55,671 nt of DNA from Planctomycetota bacterium. GTDB lineage: Bacteria > Planctomycetota > UBA8742 > UBA2392. A model generated the notes under the pieces. It made no database searches and was not told where the DNA came from. It saw only the letters and a program-made list of their open reading frames with translations. The first letter of the stretch is position 1, and each line of letters starts with the position of its first letter. Location of the stretch: NCBI GenBank assembly GCA_003576915.1, contig QEVF01000034.1, forward strand, positions 1-55,671. The letters are read 5' to 3'. This document shows, piece after piece, positions 17,900 to 26,300 of the stretch. The translations under genes and the position numbers were made by a program.

Positions 17900-18384
17900 A
17901 TGGAAGCGTTGGCTGCCGGTGTCGTTTCCAGAGTTCAGCTTGCTGGAGATGACGTGCCCCCCGGCGGCGACATGGCTGCGTTGCGCGGCGAGCTGGATGC
18001 GCTCCTGAGTCACATCGACGACAGTTTCCGGCCGGGCCGCATGCGGCCATCTGCGCCAGAGTCGGCGGGCAGGTCAGCAGTCCGGATCGCAGGAGCGTCG
18101 AGGCCACGGCGCTTTGGGCCGGCGTTCCGCCTCGAACCTTGCCGGAGTTCCTCTCCCTGCACCGCTGGGATCATGACTTGATGATGTCGCGGCTTCGCGC
18201 GCTGATCATGCGCGAGCAAGGTGATGATCGCGCCGCGGCCGTGATGGACCAAACCAGCGTTCCCAGGAAGGGCGACGACGCCGTGGGCGTCAAGCGCCAG
18301 CACCGCGGCCAGAGCGGCAAGATGGACCACTGCATGGTCACTGTGCATCGGACCTGCGCGCGGGGCCCCTTCTCAGGGGGTTGA
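17900..18384 (+). pseudogene. frameshifted, truncated IS701-type transposase remnant
   Basis: Two frames together resemble the N-terminal half of IS701-family DDE transposases. The first frame (17900 to about 18050) gives a helical start ending in ELDALLSHIDDSF. The next frame, from about 18050, gives RRSVEATALWAGVPPRTL, then LSLHRWDHDLMMSRLR, then VMDQTSVPRKGDDAVGVKRQ and SGKMDHCMVTVH. The V-D-x-T-S-x-x-KKG and GxSGKxxxC blocks are the family's first catalytic region. The frame closes at 18384 and the C-terminal catalytic half is missing. No terminal inverted repeats are evident. It lies 26 bases past lepA. Confidence 0.7.
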
Positions 18385-18502
18385 ACAGGCGGGCCAGACC
18401 TGTGTCGTGGAAGTCCCCTGCTGCATTGTCGTCTGGCCCAGGGAAGCCAGGGCAGCGCGAACATGGCATCGCCGCACGTTTTCAGTCCTGCGCGTCACCC
18501 GT

Positions 18503-18997
18503 TCAGGCCTTCTTTTTCGAAGCCTTGGCTTTCCGCGGAGAACGCGCGGGCTTTTCTTTCTTTGCGGGCTTGGCGGCGCGAGGCTGCTTGCGGTCGTTCT
18601 GGGCCAGGCGAGCGAAGTACTCCTTCATGGGCTTGAAGTAGTAGTCCTCCCAGCCCTGCCTGTATTTGGGCCCGTCGCCGTCGGGCAGGGCGGTGTGTTT
18701 GAGCGTCAACCTGCAAGCGCCGCCGACGGCTTCGAGGGTGAGTTCGAGGCGCGAGTCCGGCGCGCCGGGCGGGAATTCGCTGGTGCGCCACTCCTGCACG
18801 ATGCGCTGGTTCGCGGCCAGTTCGCGGGTGGTGCCCTCGATGTAGCCGTCCCAGGCCGTGAACAGGCCGCCGACGCGGGCGTCCACCGTGGCATCGCTGC
18901 CGGTCATGTCGCCGTGCCTGCTTGAGTCAAGCCATGATTCGTACACGGCCCTGGGTGAGGCGGGAATCGTGGCGCTTATCGTGAACGAGTCGGGCAT
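18503..18997 (-). CDS. SRPBCC (AHSA1/START-like) domain protein with Lys-rich tail
   Basis: A 164-residue cytoplasmic protein. Residues 1-130 match the AHSA1/SRPBCC helix-grip fold: TISATIPASPRAVYESWLDS at the start, a central GGLFTAWDGYIEG turn, VQEWRTSEFPPG, and the final long helix GWEDYYFKPMKEYF. Such domains bind hydrophobic ligands or client proteins. The last 30 residues are a Lys/Ala/Pro tail, a feature more typical of nucleic-acid-associated proteins. Its start overlaps the stop of the beta-helix gene by 22 bases on the same strand, so the two may be translationally coupled although their products lie in different compartments. Confidence 0.8.
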   Translation of the reverse strand: MPDSFTISATIPASPRAVYESWLDSSRHGDMTGSDATVDARVGGLFTAWDGYIEGTTRELAANQRIVQEWRTSEFPPGAPDSRLELTLEAVGGACRLTLKHTALPDGDGPKYRQGWEDYYFKPMKEYFARLAQNDRKQPRAAKPAKKEKPARSPRKAKASKKKA

Positions 18998-20742
18998 GGA
19001 GTCAGGCTCCGTTGGAAGGCGCGTGTGAGCGCCAGAGCCAGGGCAAGCAGGGCCAGGGCCGGCCCCGGCTGCGTGCCCTCGGCGCTGAGGCAGCCGCCGC
19101 CCGCACTGCCGCCGCTGTCGGGGCCGGGCGTCTGCACCACGTTGAACGTGAACTGCTGGGTGTCGATGCCGCCGCCGCTGACCTGCACCGTAAACGTGTA
19201 ACTGCCCGGCGTCGTGGGCGTGCCGCTGAGCGCGGCGGCCGCCACCGTGCTTGACGTGTCAAATGTCAGGCCCGGAGGCAGCGTCCCGCCCGCCAGGCTC
19301 CAGGCATAGGGTCCGCTGCCGCCCGTACAGGCGATGTTGACCGAATAGGGCACGCCGACCTGGGCTGCCAGCGAGGGGCTGGTCACGATGGTCGGCGGCG
19401 CGGGAGAGGCGCCCGTGGCCCCGGTGCCGATGATGCCCGCCGGCGGCGGTGTGGGCAAAGCCGTGCCGCCGGTTTCGTCGGCGCCAATGTCAAAGACTCC
19501 GCTGCGGGGATTCCCGTCATAGTCATCGGCAAAGCCGGCGACTGTCGTGCCCGCGTCAATGCAGGGGCTTGTGCCGAGCAGGTGCCAGTTTGCGCCCACC
19601 TGCGGGTCGCCCTCGGTCGAGCTGGCGTCGGTGCCGCTGGCGCTCTTCCAGCCTGAAAGGTTGAGGCCGTACTGCCCCGTGGGCTCCCACCAGTAAACAG
19701 CCGCGCCCCCTGTCTTGTAGTAGCGGTTGTGGCTCATGGTCAGCGTGCCGGCGTGGGAGTTGTTGCCCATGAACAGCATGGGCCGCGCGCTGGCGCTGCC
19801 GAGCACGATGATGTTGTTGCGGATCTCGCAGTCGCGGCAGGGCGTGGTCACGCTGCCGCCGCCCGTCAGCGTCAGGGTGCTGCTGGCAAAGCGGATGCCG
19901 CCGTTTTGCGACTTGGCCACGTTGATCATGGTGTTGTTGTAAACGCGGGCGCGCAGCGCCGCCTCGATGTCGATGCCGCTGCCCTCGCAGTCTTCGATGA
20001 TGTTGTTGCGCGCGATGCAGTCGCGGCAGCCGTAGTACTCGGGGTTGGCGGTGGTGTCATAGAAGGCGGGGTCGCTGCTCTGGGCCAGGGAGATGCCCTT
20101 GCCGCCGCAGTTGCGGATCAGGCAGCGCTCGATGATAGAGCCGATGCTGCCGCCCTTGGGATAAAGCCCGTTGGTGGCGATGTCGTGGATGTAGCAGTCC
20201 TGCACCAGCATGGTGTCGCCGTTGACGTTGTCGATACCCTCGGCGTTGCTGGGGTCGCGCAGGCCGGAGTCATAGATCTCGCAGCGGCGGATGGTCACGT
20301 TGTCCGCGCCGGGAATCTTCACGCAGTCGCGGCCGCTGCCGTGGATGCGGCAGTCTTCAACGAGAGCGGGCCCGGCGTCAATCTTCACGCAGTAGTAGTA
20401 GCCGCCGACGATTTCCAGGCGGCGCGCCGTGCAGCCGCTGCCCGCGAAATAGAGCGTGACGTCCTGACCGCTGGTGCCGTTGGGCAGCACAATCGTGGCC
20501 CACTCGCCCGCGTAGCTCTGCACCGTCAGGTTGTTGCGCGTCATGTACACGCCGCCCGTGTAGGTGCCGGCGCGCAGGATCAGCGTGTCGCCGTGGTTGC
20601 TTTGCGTGTGGGCATAGGCCAGCGTCTGAAAAGGTGCACCGAGCGTTCCGCCGCCGGGCGTGTCGCTTCCTGTGGGCGAGAGGTAGATGTCGGCGGCGCA
20701 GAGCGGAGCGCAGAGCAGGACCATGAGGAGCGGCAGGCGCAT
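18976..20742 (-). CDS. exported right-handed beta-helix protein with Ig-like domain and C-terminal sorting-like tail
   Basis: A 588-residue protein. After a signal peptide (1-17) comes DIYLSPTGSDTPGGGT, the usual opening of pectate-lyase/parallel beta-helix proteins. A series of beta-helix coils follows (about 45-410), with repeating NN(T/I)I and (D/R)C(R/E)I turns. Residues about 455-540 form an Ig-like domain with GTLPPGLTFDTSS and SGTPTTPGSYTFTV. The tail has SGGSAGGGC, a hydrophobic run (ALALLALALAL) and basic residues, resembling MYXO-CTERM/Synerg-CTERM-type sorting tails. Beta-helix domains of this type bind or cleave polysaccharide, but no catalytic set can be assigned. Probably surface-exposed. 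Confidence 0.8.
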   Translation of the reverse strand: MRLPLLMVLLCAPLCAADIYLSPTGSDTPGGGTLGAPFQTLAYAHTQSNHGDTLILRAGTYTGGVYMTRNNLTVQSYAGEWATIVLPNGTSGQDVTLYFAGSGCTARRLEIVGGYYYCVKIDAGPALVEDCRIHGSGRDCVKIPGADNVTIRRCEIYDSGLRDPSNAEGIDNVNGDTMLVQDCYIHDIATNGLYPKGGSIGSIIERCLIRNCGGKGISLAQSSDPAFYDTTANPEYYGCRDCIARNNIIEDCEGSGIDIEAALRARVYNNTMINVAKSQNGGIRFASSTLTLTGGGSVTTPCRDCEIRNNIIVLGSASARPMLFMGNNSHAGTLTMSHNRYYKTGGAAVYWWEPTGQYGLNLSGWKSASGTDASSTEGDPQVGANWHLLGTSPCIDAGTTVAGFADDYDGNPRSGVFDIGADETGGTALPTPPPAGIIGTGATGASPAPPTIVTSPSLAAQVGVPYSVNIACTGGSGPYAWSLAGGTLPPGLTFDTSSTVAAAALSGTPTTPGSYTFTVQVSGGGIDTQQFTFNVVQTPGPDSGGSAGGGCLSAEGTQPGPALALLALALALTRAFQRSLTPCPTRSR

Positions 20743-20901
20743 GGACTCTCCCAGGGCAGGTTGGGGGCGAGTTTACACGGGCAGGAAGTGCTGTGACAAA
20801 AATAGAATGGCCAAAATCGGCGAATTCGCTGTCGCGCCCCCGCCCGCTTCCTAGCTTGAACCCGTGCGCCAGACTTTCTGGCGGATGTTCGAGCAGCCGA
20901 A

Positions 20902-20930
20902 GCCCCGTGCATCGAGTTTTGTTCGAAGTT
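20902..20930 (+). promoter_or_regulatory. possible conserved leader element of cspA copy 1
   Basis: The leader contains GCCCCGTGCATCGAG then TTTTG, 98 bases before the start codon. A similar string (GCCCAGTGCAGCGCG then TTTG) lies 84 bases before the second cold-shock gene at 21531-21550. The rest of the two leaders differs, so this may be a functional RNA element. Confidence 0.35.
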
Positions 20931-20999
20931 TGAAGAGCGCCGGGTCTTCCCGGCTGAGAATGCCGCATCGCCACGGCGAGCGGAACGAGGAAAAGGTGT

Positions 21000-21203
21000 A
21001 TGGCTACAGGTAATGTGAAGTGGTTCAACGATGCCAAGGGTTACGGATTCATCACGCAGGACGGCGGCGGCCCCGACGTCTTCGTGCACTACTCCGCGAT
21101 CAAGAGCGACGGCTTCCGTTCACTCAAGGAAGGCGCGAAGGTTTCCTTCGAAGTGGGCAAGGGCGAAAAAGGCCTTGCCGCGCAGAACGTCACGGTTCTC
21201 TAG
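21000..21203 (+). CDS. cold-shock protein (CspA family), copy 1
   Basis: A 67-residue single cold-shock domain that binds single-stranded RNA and DNA and loosens RNA structure. RNP1 (KGYGFI) and RNP2 (DVFVHY) are intact, and the [14 protein letters not shown] start is diagnostic. The ATG at 21000 follows GAGG/AAAAGG. The product is nearly identical to the second copy about 600 bases downstream, most differences being in the last third, so they arose by duplication. A 10-bp GC-rich hairpin 18 bases after the stop is its likely terminator, and is the founder of the adjoining repeat array. A leader of up to about 200 bases suggests post-transcriptional control. Confidence 0.96.
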   Translation: MATGNVKWFNDAKGYGFITQDGGGPDVFVHYSAIKSDGFRSLKEGAKVSFEVGKGEKGLAAQNVTVL

Positions 21204-21221
21204 CTGACCGTGAGGCAGCCA

Positions 21222-21254
21222 GCGGCGGCGCGCAAGCGCCGCCGCTTTGCATTT
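21222..21254 (+). terminator. intrinsic terminator of cspA copy 1
   Basis: A perfect stem of GCGGCGGCGC and GCGCCGCCGC encloses the GNRA-type tetraloop GCAA (21232-21235). It is followed by TTTGCATTT. This is the complete structure; later copies in the array keep only the inner 5 bp plus the tail. Confidence 0.75.
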
Positions 21255-21377
21255 GGCGCGCAAGCGCCGCCGCTTTGCATTTGGCGCGCAAGCGCCGCCG
21301 CTTTGCATTTGGCGCGCAAGCGCCGCTTTGCATTTGGCGCGCAAGCGCCGCCGCTTTGCATTTGGCGCGCAAGCGCC
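21227..21377 (+). repeat. tandem array of 28-base terminator-derived repeats (5.5 copies)
   Basis: Unit: GGCGCGCAAGCGCC followed by GCCGCTTTGCATTT. Copies start at 21227, 21255, 21283, 21311 (lacking three bases, 25 in total) and 21336, with a partial copy at 21364-21377. Units are otherwise identical, so the expansion is recent or homogenised. Each unit can form GGCGC/GCGCC around a GCAA loop. There are no unique spacers, so it is not a CRISPR array. Open frames here (Ala/Arg/Lys-rich repeats) are not genes. Confidence 0.93.
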
Positions 21378-21614
21378 CCTAGGGCGTTCTGTGCAGATAG
21401 TGATAAGACTCCGGATTTGCCATGGCGCGGCTTGGCGGCGTTGATAACATGTTGGCGTTCGCGTTAGCTCCGCGGATCAGGCAGGCGCCGCTGCGAGGTG
21501 CAGTGGAGTGCGTCCTGTGGAATATCCGGTGCCCAGTGCAGCGCGTTTGCTTTCACGGCACCGGCGCAACGAGCCGCCAGGCGGGCTGATTCGGCGGCAT
21601 AAGGAAATGTGGTT

Positions 21615-21818
21615 ATGGCTACAGGTACTGTGAAGTGGTTCAACGACGCCAAGGGTTTTGGTTTCATCACGCAGGATGGCGGCGGGCCGGACGTGTTCGT
21701 TCACTACTCGGCTATCAAGCAGGAAGGTTTCAAGTCGCTCAAGGAAGGCCAGAAGGTCACCTTTGACGTCACTCAGGGCCAGAAGGGCTTGGCCGCTGCG
21801 AACGTCAAGATCGCCTAG
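21615..21818 (+). CDS. cold-shock protein (CspA family), copy 2
   Basis: A 67-residue cold-shock domain protein with RNP1 (KGFGFI) and RNP2 (DVFVHY), nearly identical to copy 1 in its first 40 residues. The ATG at 21615 matches the start of copy 1; an in-frame ATG two codons earlier is less likely. AAGGAAA lies about nine bases upstream. Residues near the C-terminus differ ([19 protein letters not shown]), so the two copies may be tuned differently. A bulged hairpin with a T-rich tail follows the gene. Confidence 0.96.
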   Translation: MATGTVKWFNDAKGFGFITQDGGGPDVFVHYSAIKQEGFKSLKEGQKVTFDVTQGQKGLAAANVKIA

Positions 21819-21843
21819 CGAAATCCCTACAATCGTTGATGGG

Positions 21844-21885
21844 CTTGGCGCGCGTTGACCGAACGCGCGCCCAAGTCTATCTTTT
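21844..21885 (+). terminator. intrinsic terminator of cspA copy 2
   Basis: CTTGG-CGCGCGTT pairs with AACGCGCG-C-CCAAG (one bulge) around GACCG, and is followed by TCTATCTTTT. A stem plus T-rich tail just past the stop is the classic form. Confidence 0.75.
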
Positions 21886-21930
21886 AACCCTCAGCCGCCA
21901 ACTTCCCGCGGTCCCTGAGCGCGTGCCTTC

Positions 21931-22863
21931 ATGCCCCAGCAACTGGCCCGAAAACTCGCCGAGCAGCTCCAGCGGGCCCTTGTCGGCAAGCCTGACGTCG
22001 TGCGCCTCCTGCTTACCGGACTCATCGCCCGCGGCCATGTGCTGATTGAAGACCTGCCCGGTCTGGGCAAAACCACCCTCGCCCGGGCGCTTGCCCAGGC
22101 CGTCAACTGCCGCTTCTCGCGCGTCCAGTTCACGCCCGACCTTCTGCCGACGGACATCATCGGCACCTCCATCTTCCATCAGCGCGACGGCAGCTTCGAA
22201 TTCCGCGAAGGCCCCATCTTCGCCAACATCGTGCTGGCCGACGAAATCAACCGCGCCACGCCGCGCACGCAAAGCGCCCTGCTGGAGGCCATGAGCGAAC
22301 ATCAGGTCTCGGCCGAAGGGGCCACGCGCAAACTGCCCGAGCCCTTCTTCGTCATTGCCACCCAGAACCCCGCTGAACACGCCGGCACCTATCCCCTGCC
22401 GGAAAGCCAGATTGACCGCTTCATGCTCAAGTTCGACGTCGGCTACCCCACCGTCGCCGACGAAAAGCGCATCCTCTTCGAACACGCCCAGAGCAGCACC
22501 CTCGCCGCCGTACAGCAGGTGCTTGTCCGTGAGGACGTCCTGCAGATGCAGGAGGCCGCCAGGCGCGTGCGGGTGGACCCCGCCATCGCCGATTACATCC
22601 TCGAGATCGTGCAGGAAACCCGCAACAACGCAAAGCTCGTCGCCGGCGTCAGCCCCCGCGGCAGCGTGGCGCTTTTCCGCGCCTCCCAGGCGCTGGCCAT
22701 GATCGAGGGCCGCGATTTCGTCGTGCCCGACGACGTCAAGGCCCTGGCCGTGCCGGTGCTGGCCCATCGCATCGTCGAGCGCGCCAGCTTTGACCGGCGC
22801 GGCGGCAAGAGCGGCCAGGACGTGATCCGCCGCATCCTCGGCAAGGTGGCCGTCAACGCCTGA
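21931..22863 (+). CDS. MoxR-family AAA+ ATPase
   Basis: A 310-residue AAA+ protein. Walker A is EDLPGLGKTTLA (about residue 46), Walker B is IVLADEINRA, and the MoxR marker ATQNPAEHAGTYPLPE follows, then the sensor and lid helices ending in VIRRILGKV. MoxR proteins act as chaperone-like activators, usually encoded with DUF58 and VWA-domain partners. None follows here: the next gene is convergent, so this copy is an orphan or its partners are elsewhere. No clear Shine-Dalgarno; the ATG at 21931 begins the homologous sequence. Confidence 0.92.
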   Translation: MPQQLARKLAEQLQRALVGKPDVVRLLLTGLIARGHVLIEDLPGLGKTTLARALAQAVNCRFSRVQFTPDLLPTDIIGTSIFHQRDGSFEFREGPIFANIVLADEINRATPRTQSALLEAMSEHQVSAEGATRKLPEPFFVIATQNPAEHAGTYPLPESQIDRFMLKFDVGYPTVADEKRILFEHAQSSTLAAVQQVLVREDVLQMQEAARRVRVDPAIADYILEIVQETRNNAKLVAGVSPRGSVALFRASQALAMIEGRDFVVPDDVKALAVPVLAHRIVERASFDRRGGKSGQDVIRRILGKVAVNA

Positions 22864-23218
22864 CGGAACCGGGGCAGGCCGAAGGCGCGGCGGTGCGGCA
22901 TCACTGTCCTGCCCTCCGGTCGGGGCTCCGCCCCTCTCTCCAGACAGGACAGCGAATCAGGCAAAGACCCTCATGGCACCAGGTACATCATTCGGGGGCA
23001 GGTCCAAGCGAAATCCATACTCCGGTGGGCCCATAGCCGAGAGGTTGTTCTACGTAGACGCCAAAGAGAGGTTGCTTGGCTGGATAGCACGCGAATATGA
23101 CTATGAGGCTGCTGATTCGTTCTTGCGGTGGGTGGTATCGGCCTCCGGCCGATGCGTCTGCATCGCCGGAGCGGCCAAGCCACTCCGTACATCAATTCTG
23201 GCAATCCATTAGCAGGCT
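22864..23218. other. gene-poor stretch with an unconvincing 79-residue frame
   Basis: The region looks lower in GC than its flanks. The frame 22973-23212 (plus strand) encodes MAPGTSFGGRSKRN and so on, with no recognisable motif and no ribosome binding site. It could be a small gene or a worn remnant of an insertion next to the stem-loop cluster. No function can be given. Confidence 0.3.
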
Positions 23219-23338
23219 GTTGAAAGAGTGGCATCCAGCCACTTTTTCAACCTGGTTGGGCCAACATGATTTCGGCCCGACGTCCATTTCAAGCGGCCTT
23301 CCAGCCGCCTGAAATGCGCAAGCCTTCCGTGGCTTGCG
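23219..23338. repeat. cluster of four consecutive stem-loops (REP/MITE-like)
   Basis: Four hairpins in 120 bases: 23219-23251 (14 bp with one G-T, loop ATCCA), 23255-23281 (8 bp), 23286-23315 (12 bp with one mismatch, loop CTTCCA) and 23317-23338 (8 bp, loop TTCCGT). GGCTGTTGAAA at the left and TTTCAACGCC at the right (23352-23361) form imperfect terminal inverted repeats. It lies directly beyond the stop of the minus-strand 1,109-residue gene and may also end its transcript. Confidence 0.6.
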
Positions 23339-23363
23339 TTCGCAGGCCGTGTTTCAACGCCTT

Positions 23364-26300
23364 CTAGCCCGGCGAGAGGGTCACTTCGGTCGTCAGGAGC
23401 TTTCCGGCCTCGAACTGCACGGGGACAATCACCTCCGCAAAGCCCGTGACGCGGATCTTCACCTGTGTCACCTCCGGCCCCAGGTACTGGGCCGCCACCG
23501 TGGGCTTGCTGAACGCCGGCGGCGTAGCCCAAGTGTCAAAGAGGCTGGCCTCCAGGGGCACCTCGCGCCCGGCGGCATCAAGGTAGACCAGCACGGCATC
23601 GGCGCACTGCTCCTGCGTGATGTCGGTGTTCGTGAAGGTCACGCGCAACTCGGCCGCGGCCACGAGTTCAACCTCCACACGGGCCGTCTTGCCCACCTCC
23701 ACGGTCACGTTGGGTACGCGCTTGGCCAGATAGCCGGGAGCGCCCAGCACCAGGGTGTACTTGCCGGGCGGCAGGGTGCGCAGGGTCTTCTCGACACCCT
23801 CGGAGATCATGAAGAAGGCGTCGTCGGCCGAAGGCAGGGAAATGGCCTTGCCCGAGGCATCCTCAAGCGAGGGAACCACCACGCCAAAGCCGCTGCGCAC
23901 GGGCTTGCCCACCAGCTTGGAGATCTTGATGGTCAGGTCGCCGCTGGTGCGGGTGATGTTGAAGTCGATGGCCAGATCGCCGTTGGTGACTTCGATTTCG
24001 CGCTCCACGCTGCCCACGCCGGCAAGGGTCGCCGTCAGGGTGTAGGTGCCCGTGGCCACGTTGTCGAAGCTGAAGACGCCATCTGAGTCGCAACTGGCCT
24101 CGCCCCGCAGCCAGTTCACGAGTTCGCCCGTCACCTGCGAATGGGGGCGCAACATCATGCGTACCTGGGCGCGCTCGGGCGCATCGTTAGCCGGCGTGGT
24201 CACGCTGCCCGACACCGTGAAGCCGCGGAAGTCATGGCTTACGGGGTACTCGCCCTCCTTGTCGAACTTGAACGTGACAATGGCCGGCACGGAGTCATTG
24301 GCCACGCGCGCATGCAGTTCGTAGCTGCCGGGCGTCAGGTTGCGGAACTCGAAGCGACCGTTGGCGTCCACCGTGCCCTGCTTGAATATGTTTTTCAGGG
24401 GACCCAGGCCCACCAGCACGCACACGCTGAACACGTTCTTGCCGTTCATGGTCAAGGTGCCGTGCAGATAGACACCGGACATCGGCTTGAGTTCCAGCGT
24501 GTAACGCGCGGTTTCGCCGGGCTTGACCACGAAGCTGCGCTTCTTCATGGCTTCGCTGTCCCACTCGCTGGTGTCCTTGTCCGTGCGAATCGTGTAGCTG
24601 CCGTCGGCGAGGTTCTTGATCAGCACGACGCCCTGGGCGTTCGTAACGCCTGAAAGCTGCCCGGCAACGGCGCCAAAGCCGCGCCAGAGCTCGACCCTCA
24701 CCCCTTCAAGGGGTTTGCCATCCTCCAACACGGTAATTTCGGCTGCGCCCTTGAGGGCGATGACAAGTTCCAGCCCGTCGAGGTCTTCCGCCTCACGGAT
24801 AACGAGGTCGTCGCGTTGCGCCAGGGCGCCGTCTGAATCGCTGGCGAGGGCGAGATAGGTTCCCGGCGGAACGTTCTTGAACTCAAAGCGGCCATCCTCG
24901 CCCGCGGATGCGCTTTCGCTGCCTTCACCTCCCGCAGCGGCACCCATGCCCGACTGCGCTCCAAACGACTTGTAGAACTGGTGGGCCTGGCTGCCGTGCA
25001 GCACCAGCGCCACCCGTGCCTGCGGCACCGGCGCACCCGCGGCATCCTTGACCAGGCCGCGCACGGCAGCGCCGTGGAGCACCACCAGGCTCAGTTCCGG
25101 CACGGCACCCTTGATTTCGAGCTTGTGCAGCAGCTCGGCGTAGCCATCCGCGTTGACTTTGACCTGCCAGCGTCCGTCGATGGCCCCATTGATGGAAAAG
25201 CGGCCATCGGCATTGGTCTGGGTTGATCCCACGGGCTCGGCAAAACTGCCCCAGGGCATGCCCTGGTCGCTCAGCTGCGAGAGCGTCACCTGCGCGTTGG
25301 CCACGGGCTCACCGGCACGGTTGGTGACGCGCCCCTTCACCGTCATGCCCGACCCCAGTTTGATGTCGCCCACGTCGGTCGTTTTGCCGGCAGAAACCTG
25401 CACTTTGGCGATGCCCTTGGCGTAACCCTGAGCGGTTGCCGAGATGGTCCAGCTGCCCGGCTCGAGGCTGTCGAGCTTGAAGCGGCCTTCGGCATCGCTG
25501 GTGCCGCTGGCCTGAACGTTGGCCCAGCGGGCGTCATCGCGCGAGGCTGAAACGGAAGCACTCAGAGGCTTGCCCGTCTCTTCATCGATCACGCGCCCCG
25601 TTACCGTGGCCGTCTGGCTCAGGGCGATTTCGCCCAGGTCCTTCTCGCCACCGTCGGACAATTCCACAAAACGCCGTGTCGCCCAGTAATCCTGCGCGGC
25701 ATAACCCTCGGCCCAGACCGAGACGCCGTAGCGTGCCGCCGGAAGGTCATTGACGCTGAAGTAGCCCTCGTCGTTGGTCTGCAAGGTCCGTGGACCGCGG
25801 AAAGCCGACCAGTCGCGACGGCGTGTGGACTGCTCGTGCAGCTCCACGTGGGCGCCCTTGATGCCCTGGCGCGTCACGGCATCGGTGACCCGGCCGCGCA
25901 GGGCCACGGGAATGGCCAGTTCAAGCTCGACTTTCTCGGTCTGGCCCGCGGAAAGGCTCATGTAATTGGAGTGCGCGGGCGCAAACCCGGCCTCCGTGGC
26001 CACCACGACGAAGCCGGCCGTGAGGACCTCTTTGTCGCTGTCACTCTCCGAACGGTCTTCGCTGGCGCTGCGCGCCGTGCTCCAGCCGCCGTTGGACGCG
26101 GTCAGCTTCAGCACCAGAGTGAACTGCCCGTTGTTGTCCGTGGTGGTGCTGCCCTGCGGGTTGGAAGGAGGCCGCGAAGCCAGACGCCTGCTGTTCTCGT
26201 CGTCGCCACGCGACCAGCGCCCCCACAGGTTGCCGTCGCTGCTCTCGGCGGCCACCTTGACGCCGACGGCCGGGCGATTGTCGGAGCGATAGCGCACTTC

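Noticed and set aside
21227..21377. CRISPR array
   Set aside because: Repeats are directly adjacent with no unique spacers, and no cas genes are nearby.
21210..21467. Small Ala/Arg/Lys-rich frames within the repeat array
   Set aside because: They only translate the 28-base repeat in different frames.
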